This document shows, piece by piece, positions 11,978 to 23,432 of a stretch of 64,000 bases of DNA. A model generated the notes under the pieces. That model did not search any database, had not been told where the DNA came from, and worked only from the letters and a program-made list of their open reading frames with translations. Position 1 is the stretch's first letter. Each line of letters starts with the position of its first letter. A program made the position numbers and the translations under genes. The DNA comes from Sternotherus odoratus (Eukaryota > Chordata > Testudines > Kinosternidae): NCBI GenBank assembly GCA_032164245.1, contig JAVMKO010000003.1:137009259-137073258 (forward strand), written 5' to 3'.

Positions 11978-12112
11978 TATATCTGTAGGGATGGAATGGA
12001 CTTCATGAGGTCAGCTAATGCAAGCCCACATTCTGACACAAGACAAAGTAAACCTAGACCAAACCTGACAGGTGTTTGCCTAATCTGCTCTCAATGATGG
12101 AGATCTTAGTGA
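11978..12112 (-). mobile_element. CR1-type 3' fragment
   Basis: On the plus strand the order GGAATGGACTTCATGAGGTC, CAAACCTGACAGGTGTTTGCC and CAATGATGGAGATCTTAG matches the reverse complement of the CR1 3' region (GACCTC.TGAGGTCC, GATGGAGATTCCAC). It is degraded and lacks coding sequence. Confidence 0.5.
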
Positions 12113-12154
12113 TGATTTATGTGCTTGAACTTTTATCTACTTTTTGTCTGTATA

Positions 12155-12240
12155 CGCCCTGATCCTGCAATTGGGTCTACCAATTGCAGACCTCAGCCTA
12201 ATGTCTGCACTAGCAGATGTGATGGCAGGATCGGGACTTT
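12155..12240. repeat. Short inverted-repeat element
   Basis: CCTGATCCTGCAATTGG at 12158-12174 is mirrored by GATGGCAGGATCGGG near 12221-12235, giving a compact foldback repeat. It is followed by TTTTAAGATTCTTGGGGCA, which resembles a SINE/LINE tail (TAAGCTCTTTGGGGCA). Class unknown. Confidence 0.45.
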
Positions 12241-12344
12241 GGATTTTAAGATTCTTGGGGCACGGACCTCATTTCCTTTATTTTCTGAAACAGGCCAAGA
12301 ACACTCTAGGAACTTAAATAAAAAGCAATAATCTTTTGAAATTA

Positions 12345-13130
12345 TTTGGATTTATTTTTCAAGTTCTGAAACGATGTACAAAGTGACTGCAGATAACACC
12401 TGAAGTGTCGAATCTAGATAGTGATACTAATAACTTCTTTTTAGTAATAAAGGCATCACTTGATTTCACTCACGTGGAAAATAGCCAAAAAGTTCAGTGC
12501 ACATTAAAAAATTGCCACTGCTTATTCATGTATTACTGTTCAGGTGTTTTTTTTTAAAAAAAACTTGTTTTTCCTACTTAATTTAGTGCTGGTAAAAGGT
12601 TTCACACTGACAGTCCTGCAGATGGAACAGGTACAGTACAAGTAATGACATGCATGTATCTCAAGTGCTACCCTCGAGAGCCCTATGTGGATAGTAAGAG
12701 AGAGAGCAGTCACTTTTCTGTGTCCATGCAATGCTTGGTAGCATTCTATGGGTGTATAACTCCCACTGGACTTAGAACAACCTAGGCAAGAGTGTCTTTC
12801 CCTCAGGATGCCGACTGGAAAATCAGCATTAACTCATCAGAATAAATTCTATCTGGTCTTTCACTAATTAAATGATTCATCAGTCTGTCCGGCACAGGAG
12901 TTCTGTGGATATAATTCTGGAGTGAGCAAGTATGTTCCAGCACACCAGTTTCTGTAGCAAAAGCATCTTATTAAAAAGCTGCTGTTACTTTTCTAACTTA
13001 CTTAACTCTTAAAGGGATGCCATCAAAAACTGAAAAAAATATTTTATGTATGACATTATTTTACCAAGTCTCTGGTTATGAGTCACGCCTAAGGTGACTA
13101 CAAGTGAAAGAGAGAGAAAAAAAAAAAGAC
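12345..13130. other. Unrecognised AT-rich DNA
   Basis: No gene or repeat recognised up to the start of the DIRS relic. Confidence 0.45.
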
Positions 13131-14500
13131 AGTTACTTTTTCTGTAACTGGTGTTCTTCGAGATGTGTTGCTCATGTCCATTCTCCAATAGGTGTGCGCG
13201 TACGCCACGTGCACGGGTGCCAGATGTTTTCCCCCTAGCAATACCTATAGGGGAGCGAAGGCCATGCATGCCAGACTCACCACCCTGAGCTCCTTGACGT
13301 TTATATGCAGGACAAGGTCCTGCGCGGACCACAGACCTTGGGTCTGAACATTCCCCACATGGGTTCTGCACCCCAGATCCAACACATCGGACACCAGCTC
13401 CATGGATGGGGACCAGCATCTGAATGGGACACCCTGGAGCATGTTCCCCGGGGAGGATCACCATCGCAGAGAGGCCATCACTGGTTTGGGCACAGTGAGG
13501 ACTCTGTCGATCCTGTCTCGGGAATGGGAGAACACCGAGGCCAACCAGAGTTGACAGGGCTGCATCCTGAGTCTGGCATGGCGAACCATATATGGGCACG
13601 CCGAAATAGAACTCAGGAACTGGAGGCACGCTCTGACTGTGGTCACGGGAAACCTTGTGACTTGCTGATGAGTTCCCTTAGGGTCTTGAACCTGTCCAGT
13701 GGGAGGGAGGCCTTTGCCCACACCGTATCCAGAACTGCCCCAATAAACTCTATGCGCTGCACTGGGACTAACATGGACTTGGTGACATTTACCAAACAGG
13801 CACACATGAACAGGAGGAGCGCCATGGGATCCTGCACCTGTGACCTAGAACTGCCCTTGCCCAGCCAATCATTGAGACAGACGAAGATCTGGACTCCCTG
13901 ATGTCTGAGGTAGGCCACTACCAAAGATAAACTTTGTGAATACCCTGGGAGCAGCGGACAGGCCAAACAGGAGGACTGTAAATTGGTAGTGTTCCTGCTC
14001 AACTGTGAAACGGAAGAAACCCGTGTCCCTCAAAAATATGAATGTGGAAGTGTGTATCCTGCAGATGGAGGGTGGCATACTAGTCTTCAGGATCAAGGGA
14101 GGGGATGATGGAGGCCAGAGACACCATGCAAAATTTGAACTTTATCAGGTACTGGTTCAGACTTCTCAGGTCCATGATGGGCCTGAGCCCCTCTTTGGCC
14201 TTCGCGATAAGGAAGGAGTGAGAGTAGAATCCCTTGTGTCCAAACTCTGCTAGTAATACCACTTCCAGCGCTCCTAGGCCAAGGAGCTTCCCTAATTCCT
14301 GCTCAAGCAGGGCCTTGTGAGAGGGGTCCCTGAGGAGAGACAGGGATGGAGGGTGAGTGGGTGGGGCAAAGGTAAACTGGAGGTGTAGCCCCAGGAGACA
14401 GTATTGAGGACCCATCAGTCCAAGGTCAGCCACAGTCACTCCAGAAGAAAAGCACACCTATTGTGGACTGCACCTGAGCAATCACTAGAAGAAAAGAGTA
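13131..14500 (-). mobile_element. Internally deleted DIRS-type retrotransposon
   Basis: The left end (AGTTACTTTTTCTGTAACTG, then TGTTCTTCGAGATGTGTTGC) and the right end (CACCTGAGCAATCACTAGAAG) form a degraded terminal inverted repeat, as expected for DIRS elements, which lack LTRs. Between them, on the minus strand, are reverse-transcriptase and RNase H remnants in the order RT then RH. The gag, methyltransferase and tyrosine-recombinase regions expected in a full-length 5-6 kb element are missing, so only about 1.4 kb remains. No target-site duplication is expected for this class and none was seen. Confidence 0.75.
13245..14400 (-). pseudogene. DIRS reverse transcriptase-RNase H remnant
   Basis: The protein is spread over five minus-strand frames with overlaps at about 14080-14096, 13869-14002 and 13643-13805, so several frameshifts occurred. 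Successive blocks are FYSHSFLIAKAKEGLRPIMD and LRSLNQYL (fingers), FFRFTVEQEHYQFTVLLFGL followed by SAAPRVFTKF (palm), GVQIFVCLNDWL at the catalytic site, and an RNase H end with QTQGLWS and LHINVKELRVVSLAC. DIRS enzymes normally show YLDDW at the catalytic site; here it is CLNDW, so one of the two catalytic aspartates is lost. The order and motifs identify DIRS rather than Ty3 or retroviral enzymes. Non-functional. Confidence 0.78.
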
Positions 14501-14804
14501 ATATCGGTCTTTTGTATTTGTTTATGTTGGGCATTTGGCATCACTTTGTATTTTAGTCAGTTCCACCGTTTTCCACGTACAGTTTTGTCTTGTTTGTGTG
14601 GTCTCTCACAACAATAGAAAAGAGAAACAACATTTTTAAATAGGAAAAAGATTGTAAAACCATAAAAGTATGGTCAGGGAAATATAGGGGGATGTGCAGC
14701 ACAGTAGAACACTGTTTATACAAGCGCTCCCTCACCCTCAGTTCCTTCTTGCCGTCATAGTTACTGAACCGGGTGGCAGAGCTCAGACGGTCAGCCCCAT
14801 CATA

Positions 14805-14914
14805 CAGGGCTCATTATCCAAGCTCGAGACAAACCCATTTTCCTGATTATCGGAATGTTTGATTATCTGATCTGGCCCCACTCCCAATTAGATCAGATAA
14901 ACTGGGTTCCATTG
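14805..14914. mobile_element. Tigger/pogo-like MITE (110 bp)
   Basis: The segment starts CAGGGCTCATTATCCAAG and ends AACTGGGTTCCATTG, an imperfect inverted repeat, and is flanked by TA on both sides (14803-14804 and 14915-14916), the Tc1/mariner TSD. The interior ATTATCGGAATGTTTGATTA is typical of pogo/Tigger-like MITEs in reptiles. No transposase. Confidence 0.7.
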
Positions 14915-14916
14915 TA

Positions 14917-17900
14917 CTTGAAACTAACTTTTTGAAACGGACTTGATTTTGAGTAGATAGCTTGCCTTTAAAATATTACTCCGAGCATGACTCCTTCTTA
15001 AACTATTGTCAATAAAGCAGCTAATGTTAATGCTTTGTAATGAGCACACCTACATGCAAGGATGGAGACCTTCAAATAATTTACTGTAAACCAAATAAGA
15101 CAATGCCTACTTTAAATGATGCTATTCTAAAATCTAATCATATTGCATCTTAGGGTGAATGGGAGTTTGATTTGCACATTCCATAGCTCTTTCATGATGC
15201 AGGCACAGCTTTATTTTTTAGTAATTCGATCTCTGTCCTTCCACACATAATGTAGCTATTACTGGAATAACGTGTTGACTTAACTACTGAAGACAAATAG
15301 CTACTGAAAGTAATTTTATAAAACATCTTTGGGATCATGTAAATAATGGAACATCGGCCAGAGATAAATGGGGCCAAATCTTTGTTCCTGTTAGGCTTGT
15401 TTTGCACTGTTGTGGTGGTGGTTCCCAATAGCACCACAGCTGCATGATATCAGAATACTGGGTCTGGCCAGGGAAAAGCATGAGTGGGCAGAAAGCATCT
15501 CTGCCCGGCCAATTCCCAGCAGCTGGAATAGTCCTTATGTGTCACTAGCAGCCTGCATAAAACTGAAGGCTAAAGATTTCTCTAACATTTCTCTTAATGT
15601 AGGAGATACTGGAGACAACACGCACTGACACCTGCTTCAACTGCAAAAGCCTTTGCTCTCCCACCCACACTCAGAGACCTGTTCAGCCAGTCCAAAATGT
15701 CACCGAATCTTCACCTCCAGACAGTCATTAGGAACAAAGGATCTTGCAAATCTTGCTAAGATAGTTGATGTACATTTTAAACAACAAACTTTCACCATTA
15801 GATGGAGAAATAGGTTGCAAAGAAAAGGGACAGAAGCTCCAACTCCCAAGATATTTAAAATTAGACTGAATAAAATAACATACCATAGGCAACAATGTAG
15901 CACTGCCATCGTGGTCATCATGGGACTATTTAATAGCTATTTTCCATCTCTAATTTCAGAGATTCTAGTGATATTATAATTCATATGAATATAATACATA
16001 ATTATTGAAATTGTGTTAATTCCAGTAAATAGAATTTGCTTTTATACTGCTGGTTTGAAATCATTTGGCTCATCTGCAAAACAAATAGACCATGGACTCC
16101 CCCTGCTGAATTTAGGATTGAAAATTGCCATACTAATAATATTGAACCTTCTTTAAATGTTAAATCTAGGAGTAACTGAATTTTAAATACCATCGCAGTA
16201 TTTTAACATTTTTAGGTATGTCTCAAACACTTCTTAGACAAAACAAGTAACTTGCACTTATGTTTATTTTGAAGGGTTTATTTCAATGTTTCGTAACATA
16301 AACGTTATCAAAAAGGTAAGCAAATTTTAAAGTATAGGCACTTCCAGTATCAGTCTGCTAAGATCTCTAAACAAGGTAAATGGATTCATTTTAATATTCC
16401 ATTTTTAGATACTGCAGCTTTAGTGTTAATCAGCTCGCAGAGAAACATTTGCGTATTTTATTTTTGGCAAAAGCTGTGGGATCTCTAATGCAAGAAGCAC
16501 GGGTCCAATTCCCATAAGACCATTTAGTGATAGAAAATTCACACAGAGTAAAATTCAGGATTGTTCACAAGGCCTATGCACCACTGTATCTCCATGTAAA
16601 TTTATTCCAAGATCTTAAGTGGGATTTAGGAGATGCATAGCGGTGGAGCTGGCCCTCTCCTTAGCCGTGAATTTCATCCATACTGAAGGGAGAACTAATA
16701 TCAACTGCCAGCCCTTTTTTGCCACTACATATAAGTGATGATTAATGAATGTGTAATCTCTACAGCAGCCAATGGGTCTGCTGTAAAACGGAAAGGGTAG
16801 AGTTACATTTCACCCCAATTCAACAGCGACCAGATGTTGTCACATCGTAAGCCGTCAGCCACCGTCTCCTAAATATACACATGGAACTTTTCTAAGTTAA
16901 AAGCTGAAAAATAGGACTGGTGACCTCAGATAACCTTCAGGTCTTCCAATTGGAGGCATCATAAACACCACCACCACCTCCCTGAATAAATTAATATATT
17001 TTTAATCTTAGACTAATACACGAGCTCGCACTTGAATGGCTGAAACCCAATAAAAATAACTAACGACTTCATGGTGAGTTATGATGGAAGGGTCAGATTT
17101 CAAATTTTCCCCCCAAATTTTTTGCAGACCATAATGAATAAGTGTCTCAGATTTCAAGATTCCAGTTCAGTAGGAACTGTGTCAAAGCAGCTGTACTATG
17201 CTATACGATAGGTTATTTTGTACTGACTATTTTATTCTTGCAGTGCCACAACTGAATAGAAGGTAGGCACATGAACTATTTTCTCTAGACTACCCATCAT
17301 AGTCTATCCCATTGTGTGTATATCTTAAAATGAAAATATTTTTAAAAAAACCAAATGTGTCCAATTCACAGTGAACAACTGTGCATAGCAAAACCAGCAA
17401 TACAATTGGGACTAATCTGCTGAGTTGGCATTCTCAGCAAAGAGCTTCTGTATGGTTGAAGACAACAAGAGTAGAGTTATAACTAGCTTGTACATACGGG
17501 CAGGCCCTTGTCTACAGCTGAGGAGCACACATGACGAGTTAGGCACATATACGATGGTGGTATAAAATTCCTCTCTGTCTTCCCACCTTCCTGCAGTGTG
17601 CTATGTGAAAGGCTGGCCCCAAGCCGTAGGTTAGCTCAGCCCTCAAATTAGGCTGGTTCGCTCTGGCTGCTAGAAGCCCTAAAAGACCAGGTGGGTGAGG
17701 TGAGAAGTTTCTGTGTGGGGTAATCTGGGTGCAAGTGACTCCCTCCCCAAAACATGTGCACATGGTTATCATCCCCTCCACCGAAACCTCACCATGCAAC
17801 TTCCCTTTGCTTTCCTGCAGGGAAACAAAGGAATTTGGAGGAGAAAGGGGGGACAGTTCCTGTGGGCACGCAGCCCCGCAGAATAGACAAGATAAAGCAA

Positions 17901-18534
17901 GTTTCCATGGTCACTTTGTTCACCATCTCCATGTTACTTTTTATGTAGTTTTAAAAAGAAAAGACAATATAAACCTGAGGAGATAATTAAGGAGTACAGC
18001 TATTCTACCATACACCATATCTGTTTCAACAGCTAACTGTCAAAAAAAATTTTAAAGGATGACATTTTAAAGAATGTTAAAGGATCAACTGTTGATACTA
18101 TCAAGGACTACACTGCATAAAACTAATCCTTCATTGTACATGCAAAGTGTTTCAAAAGGCAATGAAAGTTCTGTTACCAATATCTCATCTGTCACTTCCT
18201 TCCCATAGAGAGGCTACTACTTATCGTAAGAGCAGTAGCAGAATTTTAAATGTCTCGCCATCAGAGAAAGTTCTCACATTACTTTTAAACTATAATTGTC
18301 CAGAAAAGTTGGCTCTGCATACTGCTGCAGCATCTTTGATCCTATTGCTCCTGGACGGATGTTTAAATCCTTTTCAGATAACTAAGGAGCTCCTCTTAGT
18401 TATGTTAGAGGCTTCAGTAAAAGGTAAAGGATTATTCTGCAATGCTGTAGTCTTCAGCAAAAGTCTACAGTTGAATGTTGTTGGGTTTTTTACACCTTAA
18501 AATCCTGTATCCTACAATGATTTCTCATCCTTGG
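14917..18534. other. Long unrecognised AT-rich stretch
   Basis: No gene, RNA or transposon identified in 3.6 kb. An inverted pairing between AAAATTCACACAGAGTAAAA (16538-16557) and GTGAATTTCATCC (16667-16679) suggests an old foldback repeat. The segment at 17500-17530 (GGCCCTTGTCTACAGCTGAG) resembles a MITE end. Neither is firm enough to annotate. Open frames here are short and motif-free. Confidence 0.4.
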
Positions 18535-18539
18535 AATGA

Positions 18540-18693
18540 GAAATTAAAGAAATTAAAGAATTAAAGAAATTAAAGAAAGAGGAATTAAAGACACAGAAAT
18601 TAAAGAATTAAAGAATTAAAGAAATTAAAGAATTTAATTAAGAATTAAAGAAATTAAAGAATTAAAGAAATTAAAGAATTAAAGAAATTAAAG
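18540..18693. repeat. (GAAATTAAA)n-type minisatellite
   Basis: About 150 bp of imperfect AAATTAAAG and AATTAAAG units, interrupted once by GAGGAATTAAAGACACAG. The unit AAAGACACAG recurs at the right edge. Confidence 0.9.
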
Positions 18694-19687
18694 ACACAGC
18701 TCCATGATACTGCCAGTTCCAGAGATGACCTCCAGTCTCAAAATCAGGAAATCCAAACATTCCATGAAGACCCATCACCTATAGGACTTTTGAGGATAAT
18801 GTCCTTGAACCTTTATCATGGCTGAACACAGGAATGTAGCTTATCCTAATGAAAGACTATCTGCAACCACTCTTTCATTGCTGCTCAAAATTAAGCATTA
18901 TACCATCAGAGCTAAGAAGCTTTTTGAAGAGCCCAGACAATTAGTAGGATTGTTTTTAACAATGTGATTCGCATTCTCTCAACGCTGTGTTGCAAATTGG
19001 CCAAACTAGCCTCTTCACAGTCCCGATTATGTTTCTATAAAGTAACTACCAATTTGTCTTCATTTCTTTAACATTTGTTTGCATTTTCAAATCTTTCTTT
19101 TGAGTTTCTCTTTGTTCTCGTCACAGTGTGTTTCACTGGTTCCTCTAACCAAAGCTTTTTCTTGTGGTACAGTACTCCTAATAGCATCTTTATTGCATCT
19201 ACCTTCCTTCTACAGCACTCAGAAGAGTTGAATAGTATTAAAATATCTGAGAAATACTAAACAATTTTTTCCTAAACATTCAGTAGTATTCAATAATTTT
19301 CCCACTTCTTAATTTCTGGGGCAATATAGTTATAAACCAAAATAGTTGATGATCCAGACAGTTCTTTTTTCTTTATATATTCCATGTTGCTGAACTTCTC
19401 CACATTTGCATGTATTTTCTCCAGAAGTCTAGGGCACTTTGGAAAACTGTCATGTATGTTTCAGCTATTTTGGGGCAGAACATTTAGCTTTCTGCTCTTG
19501 GCTGCAGTGCACATATATGTGTGTGTATGGGTTTCCCAATACTTCATATCCAGAACGACATCAGAGCATGTATTCACTACTATACTTGCAATAGTAGCAA
19601 CAGGGCCACAGAGTCCAAATCATCAGAAGCAGGAGGAGAAATGGAATTGAGAGACAGACTCACCTGAGACCGTCTTCCTGCCATCAG
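18694..19687. other. Unrecognised AT-rich DNA
   Basis: No gene or clear repeat. Open frames of 61-88 codons here show no recognisable motif. Confidence 0.45.
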
Positions 19688-19745
19688 CATCTGACCTTGT
19701 CTCTCTAATATCCTAGGACCAACACGTTACAATGACACTGCATAT
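19688..19745 (+). mobile_element. PLE tail fragment, third subfamily
   Basis: GACCTTGTCTCTCTAATATC followed by CTAGGACCAACACGTTACAA matches the 3' terminal sequence of a third PLE subfamily (CACCTTGTCTCTCTAATATC, then CTGGGACCAACACGGCTACA). Only the terminal 50-60 bases are present. No TSD was found. Confidence 0.55.
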
Positions 19746-20266
19746 CAGTATCCTAAGACCTTAATGAGTACAGCATTTACAGGCAGTAGAAAAACTGTAT
19801 ATAGTACTGTGAACACCTGAATGTATGCCTTCAATCCTAGGAGTGCAAATGGTGTTTTTAAATGGTCACACCTGTAATTAGTGATAAGAGAGCAAAGAGA
19901 TTAAAGACCCTTAACACAATGGCATGTGGGTACACCAACAATGGTCAAGTAGGGATATGCTTCCTGCAGCTTCAGAAAGGCTGTTCAGTTATTCATTCTG
20001 ATATACAAATATCAGAAGCATGCCTAGAGACTGATAACCATAGATCATAGAAATCTGTCTGCCACAGAAAACAGAATTTGTGGGTTTTTTTTTTTTACAG
20101 AGAATCCTTAGTTTTTACATTGTGTTAAAAAATAAAAATATATATTCAGTATTAGCTAAATTTTACTGACACTACTAGTGTCATTTATTCAATGCCTGCA
20201 ACTTCCCTCTCTTGTGGATGTTGAATGAACTTTACATTTACATTATTGAAATATGTTTAGCTAAGT
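19746..20266. other. Unrecognised AT-rich DNA
   Basis: Nothing assignable. A T run lies at 20086-20096. Confidence 0.45.
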
Positions 20267-21037
20267 CAGGGGTGGGTAAACTTTTTGGCCCAAGGGCCAC
20301 ATCTGGGTGGGGAAATTGCATGCAGGGCCATGGGCTAGGGCAAGGGGATGGGGTATAGGAGGGAGTGGGGACGTGGGAGTGAGGTGTGATGTGCAGGAAG
20401 GGGCTCAGGGAAAGGAGTTTGGTGCAGGCAGGGTGTGGGGTGGAGAGGGCTCACGGCAGGGGGTGCGGATTGCGGGAGGGGGCTCAGGGCAGGGGGTTGG
20501 AAGCTTGGGGTGCAGGAGAGGTGCGGGGTCCAGCAGGGACCTCAGGGCAGAGGGTTCAGGTGCAGGAGGGATGTGGTTAGGGGCTCAAGGCAGAGGGTTG
20601 GGGTGCGTGGTTCAGGGTGCAGGATCCGGCCCAGTGCTGCTTACCTTGAGTGGCTCTGGGGTGGCAGCAGCGTGCACTGCCCTGGCCCTTTGCTTCTCCC
20701 AGAAGCGACTGGCAGTATGTCCCTGCAACACCTGGGGGGGTGGGGGGGGAGAAGAGGCAGAGGGCTCCACACACTTCCTTCGCCTGCAGGTACCTCCCCC
20801 GAAGCTCCCATTGGCCATGGTTTCATGTTCCTGGCCAATGGGAGCTGGGGGGGGGGCGGTGCCTGCAGGTGAGGGCAGTGCATGGAGTCCTCTGCCCTGC
20901 CCTTCCCCAGGGGCCGCAGGGACATAGTGCTGGCCACTTCTGGGAGTGGTGCGATCACAGGGCTGGCAATCCTGTGGGCCAGATCTAAAGCCCTGATGGG
21001 CCGGATACAGCCCACAGGCTGTAGTTTGCTCACCCTG
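20267..21037 (+). mobile_element. Non-autonomous hAT transposon, GC-rich
   Basis: It starts CAGGGGTGGGTAAACTTTTT and ends with the reverse complement of CAGGGTGAGCAAACTACAG, giving a clear hAT-type inverted terminus of about 16 bp. The GC-rich interior (GCAGG-rich, several G runs) encodes no transposase. Long open frames of up to 206 codons on both strands come from the lack of AT-rich stops and are not genes. The flanks AGCTAAGT and ACATAATT share 5 of 8 bases, so any duplication is decayed. A PLE inserted about 140 bp downstream. Confidence 0.75.
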
Positions 21038-21178
21038 ACATAATTGCTTCCAGCGTACAGAGGTTAGGGGGTTGTGTTTTAATGCATCTAAAATTTCACC
21101 CCAGACGCGAGTAATTAAAGTTATGAAAAAATGCCAAAAACTTGAAAAATTACCCCTAAAGACTGACTTTGGCAAGAA

Positions 21179-21964
21179 AGTTACACCACACAACAAACAC
21201 TAACCCAGGTACCTACTCTTGTAACAAAGCCCAATGCAAACTCTGTCCTCATATCCATTCAACTGACGCCATCATAGGACCTAAATCACATCAGCCACAC
21301 CATCAGAGGCTCATTCACCTGCACATCGACCAATGTGATATATGCCATCATGTGCCAGCAATGCCCCTCTGCTATGTACACTGGCCAAACCGGCCAGTCT
21401 CTACGCAAAGGAATAAATGGACACAAATCTGACATCAGGAATCAGAACATTCAAAAACCAGTAGGAGAACACGTCAGTCTCCCTGGCCATTCCATTAAAG
21501 ATTTGATGGTGTCAATTTTGAAACAGAAAAACTTCCAAAACAGACTCCAACGAGAAACTGAGGAACTGGAATTAATTTTCAAATTGGACACAAACTAAGG
21601 GCTAAATAGAACTTGCGAATGATTCTCTAATTACACTAATTGATTGCATTTCCCTAGTTAATTTACTGTCACTAGTTATCTCCTGTCAAACACAGAGATC
21701 CATTTCAAAAGGTATTTTTTCTGCTGCTGCTAATGGCCCATCCAAATTAAACAGCCTCTTAGAATTGGTATGCTAATGTACAACTTTTTTTTTGCTTTCT
21801 GTGTGTATAAATGCATCTTACTTCTGTTCCATTCTATGCATCCGATGAAGTGGGCTATAGCCCACGAAAACTTATGCTGAAATAAACTGGTTAGTCTCTA
21901 AGGTGCTACAAAGTCTTCCTCGTCTTATTTACGGATACAGACTAACACCGATGCTAATCTTAAA
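21179..21964 (+). mobile_element. Penelope-like element, 5' truncated, 11-bp TSD
   Basis: An exact 11-bp direct repeat TTTGGCAAGAA flanks the copy (21168-21178 and 21965-21975). The insert begins in the linker upstream of the nuclease (CAACAAACACTAACCCAGG), runs through the GIY-YIG domain, and ends with the full tail (GATGAAGTGGGCTATAGCCC, TTAGTCTCTAAGGTGCTACA, TTTACGGATACAGACTAACA). The reverse transcriptase is missing, as expected for 5' truncation. Confidence 0.88.
21335..21598 (+). pseudogene. PLE GIY-YIG endonuclease remnant
   Basis: The 87-codon frame contains IYAIMCQQCPSAMY, with the second motif changed from YIG to YTG, then LRKGINGHKSD where one arginine position reads glycine, and KPVGEH with the acidic residue kept. 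The frame stops early at LDTN, about 14 residues before the end of the copy at 8471-8782. Upstream, in another frame, lies the cysteine-rich linker (YSCNKAQCKLCPHIHS) that precedes the nuclease in this family. Probably inactive. Confidence 0.8.
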
Positions 21965-21975
21965 TTTGGCAAGAA

Positions 21976-22243
21976 CAAATTTCATGTTGATGGTAGGCTT
22001 CAAACTTGCCTAAAAATAGTAAATAACGATAAAACACTGTGTTCAACTGCTACCTATATATTGTGGCTATGAAAACTGAAGTTCTGAGTTTCATTTTCAA
22101 TGTGGAAAAACACTGGGGGCATTTTTGTTTTTTTAAATCATAGAATTCTGGTTTTATTGTGACAGAAAACTAGGATCCCTGCTAACTCAGCCAAGTTCAA
22201 AAATCTGCCTTCTATTCACAGAAGTACACTATTGCATACCACG
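21976..22243. other. Unrecognised AT-rich spacer
   Basis: Between a PLE and a Tigger-like element; nothing recognised. Confidence 0.5.
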
Positions 22244-22245
22244 TA

Positions 22246-23377
22246 CAGTGAAACCTCGATATAACGGACTAATTCGGGCGAGGGGGTGTCCGTTAAAACC
22301 GAAAGTCCGTTATTTAATAATTTTTTTAAATCATTAAATAACGGACTTTCGGGTGACAACAGACACCCCCCCCGCCCGAATTAGTCCGTTATATGGAGCC
22401 AGCCGTGAGTCAGCCCACCCCACCCCCTCCCCCCGCCCGGCTCCCCGCTGCGGGGAGCCGGGCGGGGGGTTGACAGCTCCCGCCTGGCTTCCAGCTTGGG
22501 GGATACGAGCGGAGGCTCTCAACCCCCCCCCCCCCCCCCGCTGTCAAACCCCCCGCCCGGCTTCCCGCTGCGGGGAGCCGAGCGGGGGCTCTCAAACGCC
22601 CCCCCTCCCCGCCCGGCTCCCCGTTGCGGGGAGCCGGGCGGGGGGGTTGACAGCTCCCGCCCGGCTTCCAGCTGGGGGAAGCCCGGCGGGAGCTGTCAAA
22701 CCCCCCGCCCAGCTTCCCGCTGCGGAGAGCCGGGCGGGAGCTCTCAAACCCCCCCCGCCCGGCTTCCCGCTGCGGGGAGCCGAGCGGGGGCTCTCAAACG
22801 CCCCCCCCCGCCCGGCTCCCCGTTGCGGTGAGCCGGGCGGGGGGGTTTGACAGCTCCCGCCCGGCTTCCAGCTGGGGGGAGCCGAGCGGGAGCTGTCAAA
22901 CCCCCCGCCCAGCTTCCTGCTGCGGGGAGCCGAGCGGGGGCTCTCAAACGCCCCCCCCCCGCCCGGCTCCCCGTTGCGGGGAGCCGGGCGGGGGGGTTGA
23001 CAGCTCCCGCCCGGCTCCCCCCAGCGGGAAGCCCGGCGGGAGCTGTCAAACCTCCCGCCCGGCTTCCCGCTGCGGGGAGCCGGGCGGGAGCTGTCAACCC
23101 CCCCGCCCGGCTTCCCGCTGCGGGGAGCCGAGCGGGGGCTCTCAAACGCCCCCCCCCGCCCGGCTCCCCGTTGCGGGGAGCCGGGCGGGGGGCCGGGGGG
23201 GTTTGACAGCTCCCGCAGGGGTCCCCGCTGTGGGTAGCCGGGCGGGAGCTGTCAACCCAGCCGGCTCCCTGGGGCGGGAGCCGGCAGCCCCCAAAACGGA
23301 TTTCGGATGCATCGGAAATTTTGTCCGTTGCATCCGAAGTCCGTTAAATCGGGGTCCGTAAAATCGAGGGTTTACTG
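22246..23377. mobile_element. Tigger-like element expanded by a GC-rich minisatellite
   Basis: The left end CAGTGAAACCTCGATATAAC is mirrored by the right end CGAGGGTTTACTG, with TA duplicated on both sides (22244-22245 and 23378-23379). Subterminal ACGGACT and CCGTTA motifs recur inside both ends. A second internal inverted pair (22290-22345) repeats the GTCCGTTA ends. The 22390-23265 interior is a GC-rich tandem array instead of a transposase gene. The pogo/Tigger assignment rests on the CAGTRAAACCTCGAT terminus and the TA duplication. Confidence 0.8.
22395..23265. repeat. GC-rich minisatellite inside a DNA transposon
   Basis: Tandem units of about 45-50 bp of the form CCGCCCGGCTTCCCGCTGCG, GGGAGCCGGGCGG, then AGCTGTCAAACC or GGCTCTCAAACGCC. 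They are grouped in higher-order blocks: TTGACAGCTCCCGCC recurs at about 22468, 22648, 22848, 22998 and 23201, a spacing of 150-200 bp. Each unit is itself self-complementary around CGCTGCGGGG. The open frames here (up to 177 codons, both strands) are repeats of one another, rich in P, A, G, S and R, and are translation artefacts. Confidence 0.9.
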
Positions 23378-23432
23378 TAGCATGAAAAACTGTTTTTGCT
23401 TATTTGATAGCATCTGAATCATATTTTCATAC

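Noticed and set aside
13305..13901. 198-codon plus-strand open frame
   Set aside because: It is antisense to DIRS reverse-transcriptase and RNase H remnants, which explain the sequence better.
19660..19745. Apparent minus-strand exon with donor CAG|GTGAGT at 19660
   Set aside because: The putative exon overlaps a recognisable PLE tail (CTTGTCTCTCTAATATCCTA), so the splice-like pattern is probably accidental.
20307..20927. 206-codon plus-strand open frame, and a 194-codon frame on the other strand
   Set aside because: Both lie inside a GC-rich non-autonomous hAT element. They are G/A/R- or P-rich, overlap each other on opposite strands and show no domain.
22353..23361. Long repetitive open frames on both strands
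   Set aside because: They are translations of a GC-rich minisatellite, near-identical in all frames, with no start context and no family.
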